Below are positions 35,410 to 44,809 of a DNA stretch of 64,000 nt, one piece after another. A program made the position numbers and the translations under genes. The stretch covers positions 4,417,001-4,481,000 of the forward strand of contig NZ_CP080519.1 in the NCBI RefSeq assembly GCF_019468465.1, written 5' to 3'. The number at the start of each line of letters is the position of its first letter. Position 1 is the first letter of the stretch. The DNA comes from Amycolatopsis sp. DSM 110486. GTDB taxonomy: Bacteria > Actinomycetota > Actinomycetes > Mycobacteriales > Pseudonocardiaceae. The notes under the pieces are model-generated. The model saw nothing but the letters and a program-made list of their open reading frames with translations. It was not told the origin of the DNA and searched no databases.

Positions 35410-38043
35410 ATGCCGGACAGCAACGGCAGGCCTGATGCCGCTCCAGCGGCGAAACAGGCCAAGGGGGGCGCCGTTTCCGGGACCTTCACCGAGGCCCGCA
35501 CGGACGAACGCCGGTTCCGCATATACACCTTCGCCGTTCTCGGCCTGGGTCTGATCACCGCGTTCGCGGTCGGTTCTTGGTTACCTTTCCACGGCTCGGC
35601 CAAGCTCTGGTGGATCGGACCAGTGCTGGCGCTCGCGTTCCTGCTCGCCGAACAGCTGGGCATCAACGTCGACGTCCGAAGCGGCATTTCGTGGACGATC
35701 TCGTTCACAGAAATTCCGCTGGTAATCGGTTTCTTCGTCGCTCCGTTCGAGGTCGTGCTGGCCGCGCACCTCGTCGCGGGCATCGGCACGCTGCTGGCCC
35801 GCAAGGTCGCCGGTCGCGTCCTCTACAACGCGGGCGCGTTCCTGCTCGAGATCACCGGCGCGTTCGCCGTCGCCGGGCTCGTCAAGCAGGCCGTGGGCGG
35901 CGGCGAGGCCATGCCGTGGGTCGCCGCCTTGGCGGGCACGCTCACCGCGCCGCTGGTGAGCACGCTGCTGGCGCTGGCCGCCGTGCGCGTGCTGCGCCGC
36001 CGCATGCGCGTGAGCACCGCGATCCGCCTCACCGGCCGCATCCTCGTGGTGGGCTTCGTGAACGCGTCGGTGGGCCTGAGCGGCTACCTCGTGATCGCGA
36101 ACACCCCGCAGGCGTGGCCGTTGGTGCTGGCCGTGTTCCTCGGGCTGACCGCGCTGTACTGGGCCTACTCCGACCTGCTGCGCGAGCAGCGGGACATGGA
36201 GGCGCTGTCCGACGTGAGCCTCATGGTCGCGCGCTCGGGCCAGCAGGCCGCCGCGCGTCCGGCCGGGCGCGCCGACGAGCTCGTGGGCGGCGTCGACGTG
36301 CGCGAGTGGGCCACGATCGCCGAGCGGATCAAGGACCAGCTGGCCGCCGGCCGTGTCGTGCTGCGGCTGCGCCTGGAGGCCAAGGACACGATGCGCGTGG
36401 TCGTGGCCGGCGACGAGCTGCCGCCCGTGGACCCGAACGCCGACGACCCGCTGCAGCGCCTGCCCGGCGCCCACGTGCGCCACTTCCGCATCACCGAGGC
36501 CAACCCCGACGTCCGCGCGGCGCTGCTCAACCGCGGCGCGCAGGAGGCGCTCGTGGTGCCGCTGCGCAGTGCCAACCAGCTGCTCGGTGTCGTCGAGGCC
36601 CACGACCGGCTCTCCCGCTGGCGCGGCTTCGGCAAGTACGACGTGCAGCTGCTCGGCACGATGGCCAGCCACCTCGCGACGTCGCTCGACAACCGGCGCC
36701 TGCTCGCGACCCTGCGCCACGACGCCTACCACGACCCGCTCACCGGCCACCTCAACCGGCCGGGCTTCCAGCAGGTCGCCAAGGAGCCGCTGCGCGACTT
36801 CGCCAACGCCGTGGTGCTGCGCATCGACCTCGACGTCTTCTCGACCGTCAGCGACGCCCTGGGCTACTCGTGGGCCGACCGCATGGTGATCGCCGCCGGC
36901 CGCCGGATCCGCGACGCGCTGGGTCCGGACGTGCCGCTCGCCCGCCTGGAGGGCGCGTCGTTCGCCGCCCTGCTCGTGGGCTGCACGTCGGAAAACGCCC
37001 ACGCCGCGGCCGAACGCCTGCGCGTGCAGCTTTCGGCGCCCTACCCCGTCGACCGGCTTTCGGTCGAGGCCAACGCGATGATCGGCTACGCCACCACCTC
37101 CACCGAGGACGGCGGCGAGCCCGTGGACGTCGACGGCCTGCTGCAGCGCGCCGACGTCGCCGTGCGGGCCACTCGCGGCGGCGAAGAGGTGCGCGGCTAC
37201 GTGCCGAGCATGGGCCAGATCTTCCTGCGCCGCTTCCAGATGGTGACGCAGTTCCGGCAGTCGCTGGAGGACGGGCACGTGTCCGTCCACTACCAGCCGA
37301 AGATCACGCTGCCGAACCGTCAGGTGCAGGGCGTCGAGGCGCTGGTGCGCTGGGTGCACCCGGAGTTCGGCCGGCTCGGCCCCGACGAGTTCGTGCCCGC
37401 CATCGAGGCGGCCGGCCTCATCGGCGTGCTGACGTCGTTCGTGCTCGAAGCCTCACTCAAGCGCGTGCGCAAGTGGCTCGACGAGGGCCTGCGCATCTCC
37501 GCGGCCGTGAACCTGTCCGTGCGCAACCTGGCGGACGAGGACTTCCCGGCGAAGGTCCAGCGCGAGCTGGAGCGCTACGACGTGCCGCCCGAGCTGCTCA
37601 CGTTCGAGCTCACCGAGTCCGGTGTGATGTCCGACCCGCAGAAGGCCCTGCCGATCCTGCGGGAGCTGCACTCGCTGGGCATCGTGCTGGCCGTGGACGA
37701 CTTCGGCACGGGCTACTCGTCGCTCGCGTACCTGCGGCAGCTGCCGGTGGACCAGGTGAAGATCGACAAGAGCTTCGTGCTCGGCATGGGCACCGACCTC
37801 GGTGACCTGGCCGTGGTGCGTTCGATCGTCGAGCTGGGTCACTCGCTGGGCCTGACGGTGGTCGCGGAGGGCGTCGAGGAGGACGTCGCGCGCGACCAGC
37901 TGGAGGCGATGGGGTGTGACGTTGCCCAGGGATACTTGATCTCGCGCCCGCTGCCCGAGGACCGTCTTGAGGCCTGGCTGCAGGCCCGTACGGCGCGGTC
38001 GCCGGGCCGGCACTCGGAGACGGTCTTGACCCTGCTGACCTGA
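35410..38043 (+). CDS. membrane GAF-GGDEF-EAL protein, probable cyclic di-GMP phosphodiesterase
   Basis: An 877-residue protein. Hydrophobic segments from about residue 35 to 250 form a MASE-type membrane sensor. A GAF-like domain follows (about 300-425). In the GGDEF domain, residues 514-518 read EGASF in place of GGDEF, so diguanylate cyclase activity is unlikely. The EAL domain is intact: EALVRW (Glu 643), NLSVRNL, ELTESGVM, DDFGTGYSSL (Asp 763-764), DQVKIDKSF and EGVE. It should hydrolyse cyclic di-GMP, with the degenerate GGDEF as an allosteric GTP site. ATG 35410 has GGAAGG upstream; a TTG at 35350 would add 20 residues. Confidence 0.92.
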   Translation: MPDSNGRPDAAPAAKQAKGGAVSGTFTEARTDERRFRIYTFAVLGLGLITAFAVGSWLPFHGSAKLWWIGPVLALAFLLAEQLGINVDVRSGISWTISFTEIPLVIGFFVAPFEVVLAAHLVAGIGTLLARKVAGRVLYNAGAFLLEITGAFAVAGLVKQAVGGGEAMPWVAALAGTLTAPLVSTLLALAAVRVLRRRMRVSTAIRLTGRILVVGFVNASVGLSGYLVIANTPQAWPLVLAVFLGLTALYWAYSDLLREQRDMEALSDVSLMVARSGQQAAARPAGRADELVGGVDVREWATIAERIKDQLAAGRVVLRLRLEAKDTMRVVVAGDELPPVDPNADDPLQRLPGAHVRHFRITEANPDVRAALLNRGAQEALVVPLRSANQLLGVVEAHDRLSRWRGFGKYDVQLLGTMASHLATSLDNRRLLATLRHDAYHDPLTGHLNRPGFQQVAKEPLRDFANAVVLRIDLDVFSTVSDALGYSWADRMVIAAGRRIRDALGPDVPLARLEGASFAALLVGCTSENAHAAAERLRVQLSAPYPVDRLSVEANAMIGYATTSTEDGGEPVDVDGLLQRADVAVRATRGGEEVRGYVPSMGQIFLRRFQMVTQFRQSLEDGHVSVHYQPKITLPNRQVQGVEALVRWVHPEFGRLGPDEFVPAIEAAGLIGVLTSFVLEASLKRVRKWLDEGLRISAAVNLSVRNLADEDFPAKVQRELERYDVPPELLTFELTESGVMSDPQKALPILRELHSLGIVLAVDDFGTGYSSLAYLRQLPVDQVKIDKSFVLGMGTDLGDLAVVRSIVELGHSLGLTVVAEGVEEDVARDQLEAMGCDVAQGYLISRPLPEDRLEAWLQARTARSPGRHSETVLTLLT

Positions 38044-38122
38044 GGTTTCGCGGTAAGGGGACCCCTCGTGCACGCACGGGTGAACCCCCTTGGTAATCTC
38101 TTCAAGCCCTCGCAAGAGGCAG

Positions 38123-38195
38123 GCCCCTTTAGCTCAGTCGGCAGAGCGTCTCCATGGTAAGGAGAAGGTCTACGGTTCGATTCCGTAAAGGGGCT
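38123..38195 (+). tRNA. tRNA-Thr (GGT)
   Basis: A 73-base cloverleaf: acceptor GCCCCTT/AAGGGGC, D arm AGCTCAGTCGGCAGAGC, anticodon stem TCTCC/GGAGA with loop ATGGTAA (anticodon GGT), T arm ACGGTTCGATTCCGT. Discriminator T; CCA not encoded. A TAATCT -10-like element lies at 38094-38099. Confidence 0.95.
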
Positions 38196-38205
38196 CGCGA
38201 GTATG

Positions 38206-38275
38206 GCGAGCTATGCTTGTGGAAATCGCAAGCCTAGCTCGCTTCGCGGCGTCCATCTGGGGGTCGAACCCCCAG
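38206..38275. repeat. tandem hairpins between tRNA-Thr and tRNA-Met
   Basis: A 14-bp inverted repeat with one mismatch (38206-38219 and 38229-38242) can terminate tRNA-Thr. Next is the perfect hairpin CTGGGGGTCGAACCCCCAG (38257-38275), then GC-rich complementary blocks to about 38310. Such C-rich hairpin strings are common beside tRNAs in this group. Confidence 0.6.
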
Positions 38276-38342
38276 ACCCCCGCCAAGGGGCTCCGCCCCC
38301 TGGACCCCCACGGGTCGAGTCGGCAGGGTGGGCGTTGGTTAT

Positions 38343-38415
38343 GGCGGTGTAGCTCAGTTGGCAGAGCAAGCGGCTCATAATCGCTGTGTCGCCGGTTCAA
38401 GTCCGGCCACCGCTA
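38343..38415 (+). tRNA. tRNA-Met elongator (CAT)
   Basis: A 73-base cloverleaf: acceptor GGCGGTG/CACCGCT with a G-U first pair, D arm AGCTCAGTTGGCAGAGC, anticodon stem AGCGG/TCGCT with loop CTCATAA (anticodon CAT), T arm GCCGGTTCAAGTCCGGC, discriminator A. The first pair and lack of three G-C pairs in the anticodon stem fit an elongator rather than an initiator. Confidence 0.93.
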
Positions 38416-38464
38416 CGCGGTAACGACGGGGCTGGCCCCCGGATCTGAGAGAGAAGGAAACGCT

Positions 38465-38629
38465 GTGGCTGCCACCGACGTGCGACCCAAGATCACGCTG
38501 GCGTGCGAGGAGTGCAAGCACCGCAACTACATCACCAAGAAGAACCGGCGCAACGACCCGGACCGCTTGGAGATGAAGAAGTTCTGCCCGAACTGCGGTA
38601 CGCACCGGACTCACAAAGAGACCCGCTGA
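38465..38629 (+). CDS. rpmG: 50S ribosomal protein L33
   Basis: A 54-residue protein with GTG start. The sequence [44 protein letters not shown] is L33, with two CxxC pairs (C-E-E-C and C-P-N-C) that bind zinc, so this is the zinc-containing form. GAGAGAAGG lies upstream. It follows tRNA-Met and precedes hadA, as in mycobacteria. Confidence 0.97.
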   Translation: MAATDVRPKITLACEECKHRNYITKKNRRNDPDRLEMKKFCPNCGTHRTHKETR

Positions 38630-38657
38630 CGTTAGCGGTTCTCGTCCAGCTTCGAAC

Positions 38658-38686
38658 AGCCGTCCCGGCCTAGTGCCGGGGCGGCT
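38658..38686 (+). terminator. terminator downstream of rpmG
   Basis: Arms AGCCGTCCCGGC (38658-38669) and GCCGGGGCGGCT (38675-38686) followed by TTT. It separates rpmG from hadA. Confidence 0.75.
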
Positions 38687-38774
38687 TTTCGCTGTTCAGG
38701 GCCAGTTGAGGACCGGCGCTGGGCCCGTCCGGGGACCTCTCGGACCACCGGCTCGGGTCGGCTAGCCTCAGCGG

Positions 38775-39224
38775 GTGCCTTTGGACCAGTCGTTCGCCGG
38801 GCGGAGCTACCCGCCCGCCGGAAAGTACGCGGTGAGCCGCGAGAAGATCTTTGAGTTCGCCGAGGCGATCGGAGACCCCAACCCGATCTACCGCGACCCG
38901 GAGGCGGCCCGCGCGGCCGGTTTCCCGGACGTGGTCGCGCCGCCGACGTTCATCACGCTCCTGAACCTGCCCAAGGTCAACGGGATCGTGGCCGACCCGG
39001 AGCTCGGGCTCGACTACTCGCGCATGGTCCACGGCGACCAGGGCTTCACCTACGAGCGTCCCGTGCACGCGGGCGACGTGCTGGAGATCGGCGCGACCAT
39101 CGAGAACATCATGGCCCGCGCCGGCAACGACTTCATCAACGTCAGCGCCCGGATCACCGACGCCGACGGCAAGCTGGTCTGCACCACCCGCGCGCAGCTC
39201 GTGGTGCGAGGGGAGGACGCGTGA
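38775..39224 (+). CDS. hadA: MaoC-like hydratase, HadA family
   Basis: A 149-residue hot-dog protein of the (3R)-hydroxyacyl-ACP dehydratase HadA/FAS1-like group (YAVSREKIFEFAEAIGDPNPIYRD, VAPPTFITLLN, GDQGFTYERPVHAGDVLEIGATIENI). In mycobacteria HadA pairs with the catalytic HadB in FAS-II. The GTG at 38775 is six bases after TAGCCT (38763-38768), so the transcript may be leaderless. Its stop overlaps hadB by four bases. The mycobacterial third gene hadC is absent here. Confidence 0.9.
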   Translation: MPLDQSFAGRSYPPAGKYAVSREKIFEFAEAIGDPNPIYRDPEAARAAGFPDVVAPPTFITLLNLPKVNGIVADPELGLDYSRMVHGDQGFTYERPVHAGDVLEIGATIENIMARAGNDFINVSARITDADGKLVCTTRAQLVVRGEDA

Positions 39225-39619
39225 ACGTCGGCGACGAACTGCCCTCGCTGCAGGTGCGCGTCACGCGCGAGCAGCTGGTCCGCTACGCGGGCGCCGCGCT
39301 GGACTTCAACCCGATCCACTGGAACGAACGCTTCGCCAAGGAAGTCGGCCTGCCCGACGTGATCGCCCACGGCATGCTCACCATGGCGCTGGCCGGCCGC
39401 GTCGTCAGCGACTGGCTCGGCGACCCCTCGCGCCTGCTGGACTTCAGCGCCCGCTTCACCCGCCCCGTGGCGGTCCCCGACGACGCCGAGGGCGCCCTCG
39501 TGGAGATGACGGGCAAGGTCGGCGCGATCTCGGAAGACGGCGTCGCCCGCGTGGACCTGGTCGTGAAGTTCGACGGCAAGACCGTGCTGGGCAAGCCGCA
39601 GGCGCTCATCCGCGCCTGA
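39221..39619 (+). CDS. hadB: MaoC-like hydratase, HadB family (catalytic subunit)
   Basis: A 132-residue hot-dog protein. LDFNPIHWNERFAKEVGLPDVIAHGMLTMALAGR carries the catalytic Asp and His of the MaoC motif (D-x-x-P-x-H near residue 27-32), missing from HadA's role. GTG start overlaps the hadA stop as GTGA, so the two are made together as a heterodimer. The pair probably acts in fatty acid elongation; without mycolic-acid genes in view, a mycolate role is not supported. Confidence 0.92.
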   Translation: MNVGDELPSLQVRVTREQLVRYAGAALDFNPIHWNERFAKEVGLPDVIAHGMLTMALAGRVVSDWLGDPSRLLDFSARFTRPVAVPDDAEGALVEMTGKVGAISEDGVARVDLVVKFDGKTVLGKPQALIRA

Positions 39620-39622
39620 CGC

Positions 39623-40525
39623 TCAGCTCACCACCGACTCGACGGCCGTCGCCATCCCCGCTTCACCCCGCGCGTTGGGGTGCAGCGGGGCCGCGGCCGA
39701 CGTCGGCACCAGGCCCTCCACCCAGCGCGTGCCCGAGCTCGTGCACACGTCGTGGCCCTTGCTCGGCCCGGCCGTGTCGGCATAGCCCGCGTTGTGGGTT
39801 CTGGCCTGCTCTTCGAGCACGTCGTTGAGGTGCTTCAGCGAGTCACGCAAGTACGCGACATCGCCCGAGCCGACGGGGATCGCGGGCCAGCAGCCGTCGC
39901 CGTCGGGTAGCACGGTGGGGTAGCCGACCACGACCACGCGGGCCTTCGGGGCCTTGGTGCGGATCTGTTCGAGCACCGCGCCGAGCTTGCCCGCCACGGC
40001 GTCGATGCGGTCGGAGAGCTGGTCGTGCCCGCCCGCGGTGAGCCGGTCGTGGCAGGGCGCGCCGTCGCGGTGCGAGGTGGCACAGCTGGGCGCCAGCGAA
40101 ATGAACCCGACGTCGTTGCCCCCGATGCCCAGGGTCACGAGCGTGGTCGCCGACGTCACGGAGTCCAGCTGCGGCGGGTTCGTGCCGTTGTGGGTCGACT
40201 GGGAGCCCGTGAGGTCCGCCGTGGTGGCGCCGCTGCAGCTGACGTCCACGAACTGCGCCGGCTTGATCTTCGCGGCCACCAGGTGCGGGTAGTTGTCGTC
40301 CGAACGGTCGCAGCCCGCGGGCGTGCCCGCCGCCTTCCCCGTGCGCGGCGCGGAGGTGTACGAGTCGCCGAGCGCCACGTAACGGCCCGTGCCGCCCCCG
40401 GTGCCGGCGCCGGCCGGCGGCTCGGTCGACGAACCATGCTTCGACTTGTAGTACCCCACCCCGAGCAGCGCGACCACGACCACCAGGATCAGCAACCCGC
40501 ATCCGCCGCTCTTCTTCGCCGCCAC
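39623..40525 (-). CDS. secreted SGNH/GDSL-type esterase
   Basis: A 300-residue protein with one N-terminal membrane anchor (CGLLILVVVVALLGVGYY) and a Gly/Pro/Thr linker. The catalytic domain has YVALGDSYTSAP (nucleophile Ser, block I), SCSGATTADL (block II Gly), GIGGNDVGF (block III Asn) and PLHPNARGEAGM (block V His and preceding residue). It should hydrolyse esters or lipids outside the membrane. Six Cys residues suggest disulfides. GTG start; it ends 3 bases from hadB, convergent. Confidence 0.9.
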   Translation of the reverse strand: MAAKKSGGCGLLILVVVVALLGVGYYKSKHGSSTEPPAGAGTGGGTGRYVALGDSYTSAPRTGKAAGTPAGCDRSDDNYPHLVAAKIKPAQFVDVSCSGATTADLTGSQSTHNGTNPPQLDSVTSATTLVTLGIGGNDVGFISLAPSCATSHRDGAPCHDRLTAGGHDQLSDRIDAVAGKLGAVLEQIRTKAPKARVVVVGYPTVLPDGDGCWPAIPVGSGDVAYLRDSLKHLNDVLEEQARTHNAGYADTAGPSKGHDVCTSSGTRWVEGLVPTSAAAPLHPNARGEAGMATAVESVVS

Positions 40526-40582
40526 CTGATCGTTTCTACCGGTCCGCGACCCCGCGTGACGACGGGTATCCGGGTGAGACCC

Positions 40583-41488
40583 CTACCGGTCCACGGCGGC
40601 GCGCAGCTGGTCGGCCAGCTCCAGCGCGTGCTCGACCCCGTCGGCGATGTAGTGCAGGTCCACGAACGCCTCGGTGAACCCCTCGTCTGCGGCACCCTTC
40701 AGCGCCGACGCGAGGTCGGTCACCGTCACCACGGGCGTGCCCTCGCGCGGGTTGACGCGCAGCGGACGCCGCAGCGTTGCCGGGTTGCGGCCGGCTTCGG
40801 TGGCGGCGTCGGCGATCACCGCCCACATCCGGTGGAGGTACTGCGGGGGCAGCAGCGTCGGGAGCCAGCCGTCGGCGCTCGTTCCGACGCGGCGCAGGGC
40901 GCGTTCGGACATGCCGCCGAGCAGGATCGGCGGGTGCGGGTTCTGCGTGGGCCGCAGCCCGACGTGCGACTCCGGGATCTGCCAGCGCTCGCCGTCGTGG
41001 CCCGCGGGGTCGGCGGTCCAGAGCGTGCGCAGGACCTCGATCAGCTCGTCGAGGCGCCCGCCACGCCCGGCCCACGGCACGCCGGCGGCGGTGTACTCGT
41101 CGCGCAGCCAGCCGAGGCCGAACCCGGCGTCGAGGCGGCCGCCGGAGAGCAGGTCGAGCGACGTGAGCGTCCGGGCCAGCAGCACGGGCGCGTAGACGGG
41201 CGCCGAGAGCGTGCTCATGCCCAGCCGCGCGGTCTTCGTGGCGCCGGCGGCGGCCGTCAGCGCGACGAACGGGTCGACGAAGTGGATGAACTCCGGCGGG
41301 TACGGCCGCTCCGGCGTGCCGCCTCCTGGGTACAGGTCCGAGGGCTCAAGCGGGGTGAGCACACGGTCACCGACCCACAGCGAAGCGTAGCCGAGCTCTT
41401 CGGCCGCAGCGGCGAATCCGGCGATGGCAGTGGGGTCGGCGAGCTTGCCGTACTGCGGCAGGGCGAGTCCGAGTCGCAACGCGGTCAC
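40583..41488 (-). CDS. LLM class F420-dependent oxidoreductase
   Basis: A 301-residue luciferase-like TIM barrel with LRLGLALPQYGKLADPTAI, YASLWVGDRVL, SLDLLSGGRLDAGFGLGWLRDEY and HPPILLGGMSERALRR. It belongs to a different branch from the pair at 15054-16798, having TSADGWLPTLLPP in the C-terminal part (TIGR03619-like). GTG 41488 is preceded by GAGGAGG. Substrate unknown. Confidence 0.87.
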   Translation of the reverse strand: MTALRLGLALPQYGKLADPTAIAGFAAAAEELGYASLWVGDRVLTPLEPSDLYPGGGTPERPYPPEFIHFVDPFVALTAAAGATKTARLGMSTLSAPVYAPVLLARTLTSLDLLSGGRLDAGFGLGWLRDEYTAAGVPWAGRGGRLDELIEVLRTLWTADPAGHDGERWQIPESHVGLRPTQNPHPPILLGGMSERALRRVGTSADGWLPTLLPPQYLHRMWAVIADAATEAGRNPATLRRPLRVNPREGTPVVTVTDLASALKGAADEGFTEAFVDLHYIADGVEHALELADQLRAAVDR

Positions 41489-41947
41489 CGGGCCTCCTCG
41501 GGGACGACTTTTCTTGCGGGGCAACGAAGATCGCGCGTCGAACCGGGGACCTCGCTGGGGATCACCGGATTCTCGGCCGGGGCGCCGGAATTTCCCCGGT
41601 GCGGCAAGGTTTTCCGGCGGCTTCCGAAGTGCCTCGCGAGTACGGGATGAACGACCGCGGAATCCGCGTTGACCACCGTGCGGAGGGTTGTTTCCCGATT
41701 AATCGCGGACGGGCGCATGCGGCCATCCTGGCACGGCTCGGCGGCGCTCGCCGGTCACGTTCCCGGCGCGCTGGAGCAGGGACTCGGGGGGTCGGTGCGG
41801 GGGCACCCGACTAACGAGGGGGGCGCGGTTGCGGGCCTCGATCCGGCTTGCCGTAGACTTCGGAACTCGGAACGCACTACGGTCATCCCCGCCGGATGGT
41901 GGGGACGATGGAATGCGTCCTCCGGAGCCTGGGTGACCAGGTTCCAC
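41489..41947. other. 459-base gap upstream of tRNA-Trp, no supported gene
   Basis: No reading frame here has convincing protein character. A possible promoter for the tRNA-Trp-secE-nusG unit is TTGCGG at 41829-41834 with TAGACT at 41854-41859 (19-base spacer), about 90 bases before the tRNA. Confidence 0.4.
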
Positions 41948-42020
<73 letters not shown>

Positions 42021-42052
42021 CGTACGGGTACTGGTGGAGCGGAGGAGTGGTC

Positions 42053-42487
42053 GTGAGCGACAGCGACGCCAGCGGCGAGCACGAGCAGGACGAGTCGGGC
42101 AAGAAGCCCGGGGTCGAGTCCCGCCCGGCGACCGCCGCGGCTCGGCGTGAGCGCCGCGCTTCCGCCCGCCCGTCCGGCAAGTCCGAGGCGCGTTCGGGCG
42201 GCACAAGGCCGTCCGGCAAGGCGGGCGACAAGGTCGCGAAGCCCGCCGACGCCAAGGGCGCGCCGACCCCGAAGCGGGACCAGAAGCCGAAGAAGGCGTC
42301 GCCCTTCGCGCGGATCATGCGGTTCGTCCGCGAGGTCTGGGCAGAGCTGCGCAAGGTCATCTGGCCCAACCGCAAGCAGATGGTCACCTACACCGCGGTC
42401 GTGCTGGTGTTCGTGGTGTTCATGGTGGCCCTCGTGAGCGGCCTCGACCTGGCCTTCAAGCAGGTCATCGGGCTGGTCTTCGGCTGA
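42053..42487 (+). CDS. secE: preprotein translocase subunit SecE
   Basis: A 144-residue protein. An unusually long charged N-terminus (about 85 residues, rich in Lys, Arg, Ser, Ala) precedes the conserved [20 protein letters not shown] amphipathic helix and one membrane segment ([23 protein letters not shown]). It clamps SecY in the Sec translocon. GTG 42053 has GGAGG seven bases upstream; a GTG at 42047 is too close. It is followed after 79 bases by nusG. Confidence 0.95.
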   Translation: MSDSDASGEHEQDESGKKPGVESRPATAAARRERRASARPSGKSEARSGGTRPSGKAGDKVAKPADAKGAPTPKRDQKPKKASPFARIMRFVREVWAELRKVIWPNRKQMVTYTAVVLVFVVFMVALVSGLDLAFKQVIGLVFG

Positions 42488-42566
42488 GGCCGGAGGCGCG
42501 CGCCACCGTGCGCCGCGCGGGCCGGCCTGCCCGAGCCCGGCAAGTGATCAACTGAGAGGACGGAAC

Positions 42567-43478
42567 GTGACCTCCGACAACGGCACAGAGGCCGGTCGCG
42601 ACCTGACCGAGCTTTCCGACGAGCAGGTGCACGCGGCACTCGGCGACGAGGAGTCCGCTCACCTCGAGCCCGTCGAGGTGCCCGACGCCGGCGAAGAGGT
42701 CGACGCAGCCGTCGAAGACAGCGCTGACGAGAGCGCCGACGACGAAGCCGACACCGAGGCTGACGACGCCGACACGGCTGACGACACCGAGGCTGACGAC
42801 AGCGTGGCCGACGCCGTGGCCGACGAAGCCGCCGAGTCCGAGCCGGCCGCCGAGTCCGACGACCCCGTCGCCACGCTGCGCGCCGAGCTGATGGCCGCGC
42901 CGGGCGAGTGGTACGTCGTGCACAGCTACGCCGGGTACGAGAACAAGGTCAAGACGAACCTCGAGACCCGTACCACGACGCTGGACGTCGAGGACTACAT
43001 CTTCCAGATCGAGGTTCCGACCGAAGAGGTCACCGAGATCAAGAACGGCCAGCGCAAGCAGGTGCAGCGCAAGGTGCTGCCCGGCTACATCCTGGTCCGG
43101 ATGGATCTGAACGACGCCTCGTGGAGCGCGGTGCGCAACACGCCGGGTGTCACCGGGTTCGTCGGCGCGACCTCGCGCCCGTCGCCGCTCACCGTGGACG
43201 AGGTGCTGAAGTTCCTCGCGCCGCAGGTCGAGAAGGAAGCCCCGGCAAAGGCCGGCAAGGGCGAGGCCGCCGCGGCGTCGACGCCGTCCGGTGGCGGCGC
43301 TGTCGAGGTCGACTTCGAGATCGGCGAGTCGGTCACCGTCATGGACGGCCCGTTCGCCACGCTGCCCGCGACGATCTCCGAGGTCAACGTCGACGGACAG
43401 AAGCTGAAGGTCCTGGTGTCGATCTTCGGCCGGGAGACCCCGGTCGAGCTCTCGTTCACCCAGGTCTCCAAGATCTGA
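42567..43478 (+). CDS. nusG: transcription antitermination/pausing factor NusG with acidic extension
   Basis: A 303-residue protein, against about 180 in E. coli. Residues 1-113 are a Glu/Asp/Ala-rich low-complexity arm ([20 protein letters not shown]). The NGN domain starts at [17 protein letters not shown] (residue 113), with [10 protein letters not shown], and the KOW domain at [21 protein letters not shown] near the C-terminus. An Ala/Lys insert ([11 protein letters not shown]) separates NGN from KOW. It binds RNA polymerase and links it to Rho or ribosomes. GTG start; a GAGAGGACGG ribosome site. Confidence 0.95.
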   Translation: MTSDNGTEAGRDLTELSDEQVHAALGDEESAHLEPVEVPDAGEEVDAAVEDSADESADDEADTEADDADTADDTEADDSVADAVADEAAESEPAAESDDPVATLRAELMAAPGEWYVVHSYAGYENKVKTNLETRTTTLDVEDYIFQIEVPTEEVTEIKNGQRKQVQRKVLPGYILVRMDLNDASWSAVRNTPGVTGFVGATSRPSPLTVDEVLKFLAPQVEKEAPAKAGKGEAAAASTPSGGGAVEVDFEIGESVTVMDGPFATLPATISEVNVDGQKLKVLVSIFGRETPVELSFTQVSKI

Positions 43479-43558
43479 CGGTCGGGAATACCGACCGGCA
43501 GTCCCCGCGTACTGGCAGGTGTGCGGGGGACTCACGTCAGTAAGAAGGACACAAGGTA

Positions 43559-43993
43559 ATGCCACCCAAGAAGAAGAAGCTTGCGGCGATCATCAAGCTG
43601 CAGATCAAGGCCGGTGCGGCCAACCCCGCGCCGCCGGTCGGCCCGGCGCTGGGCCAGCACGGCGTCAACATCATGGAGTTCTGCAAGGCCTACAACGCCG
43701 CGACCGAGTCGCAGCGCGGGGACGTCGTCCCGGTCGAGATCTCCGTGTACGAAGACCGGTCGTTCGACTTCAAGCTGAAGACGCCGCCGGCCGCCAGGCT
43801 GCTGCTCAAGGCCGCGGGCGTGGAGAAGGGCTCCGGCGAGCCGCACAAGACCAAGGTCGCCAAGGTCACCTGGGACCAGGTCCGCGAGATCGCCAAGACC
43901 AAGGAGTCCGACCTCAACGCCCACGACATCGACCAGGCGGCGAAGATCATCGCCGGTACCGCCCGCTCCATGGGCATCACGGTCGAGGGCTGA
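43559..43993 (+). CDS. rplK: 50S ribosomal protein L11
   Basis: A 144-residue protein. [40 protein letters not shown] and the C-terminal ADLNAHD-like region ([24 protein letters not shown]) are L11. It binds 23S rRNA at the GTPase centre. It lies 80 bases after nusG and 81 bases before rplA. AAGGACACAAGGTA precedes ATG. Confidence 0.98.
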
Positions 43994-44074
43994 AGCTCCT
44001 CAAGCAACACCGTGGGAGAGCCAGTGCTGGCTCGTCACCACACTGATCCGTTTTGACTAAGTAAGGACAGAAGC

Positions 44075-44794
44075 ATGACCAAGCACAGCAAGGCCTACCG
44101 CCAGGCTGCCGAGCTGATCGACAAGGAGCGTCTCTACGCTCCGCTCGAGGCCGCGAAGCTGGCGAAGGAGACCTCCAAGACCAAGATGGACGCGACCGTC
44201 GAGGTCGCGATGCGTCTCGGTGTCGACCCGCGCAAGGCCGACCAGATGGTCCGCGGCACCGTGAACCTGCCGCACGGTACCGGTAAGACCGCTCGCGTCA
44301 TCGTTTTCGCCGTCGGCGACAAGGCCGCCGAGGCCGAGGCCGCCGGTGCGGACGCGGTCGGCACGGACGAGCTGATCGAGCGCATCCAGGGTGGCTGGCT
44401 CGACTTCGACGCCGCCATCGCGACGCCGGACCAGATGGCCAAGGTGGGCCGCATCGCCCGCATCCTCGGCCCGCGTGGCCTGATGCCGAACCCGAAGACC
44501 GGCACGGTGACCCCCGCGGTCACGAAGGCCGTGCAGGACATCAAGGGCGGTAAGATCAACTTCCGCGTCGACAAGCAGGCCAACCTGCACCTCGTGATCG
44601 GCAAGGCGTCGTTCGACACCGAGAAGCTGGTGGAGAACTACGCGGCCGCGCTGGACGAGATCCTGCGGGCCAAGCCGTCGTCGGCGAAGGGCCGCTACGT
44701 CAAGAAGATCACCTTCACCACCACGATGGGCCCGGGCATCCCGGTCGACCCGCTGCGGACGCGCAACCTCCTCAGCGAGGACGCGGCCGTCTGA
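44075..44794 (+). CDS. rplA: 50S ribosomal protein L1
   Basis: A 239-residue protein with [55 protein letters not shown] and [12 protein letters not shown], the L1 signatures. It binds the L1 stalk of 23S rRNA and usually represses its own operon by binding the leader. The intergenic stretch after rplK is a candidate for that site. A strong terminator follows. Confidence 0.98.
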   Translation: MTKHSKAYRQAAELIDKERLYAPLEAAKLAKETSKTKMDATVEVAMRLGVDPRKADQMVRGTVNLPHGTGKTARVIVFAVGDKAAEAEAAGADAVGTDELIERIQGGWLDFDAAIATPDQMAKVGRIARILGPRGLMPNPKTGTVTPAVTKAVQDIKGGKINFRVDKQANLHLVIGKASFDTEKLVENYAAALDEILRAKPSSAKGRYVKKITFTTTMGPGIPVDPLRTRNLLSEDAAV

Positions 44795-44809
44795 GTCGCA
44801 CATCACGCG

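Noticed and set aside
38206..38310. CRISPR-like array
   Set aside because: The repeats are inverted hairpins, not regularly spaced direct repeats with spacers; no cas genes.
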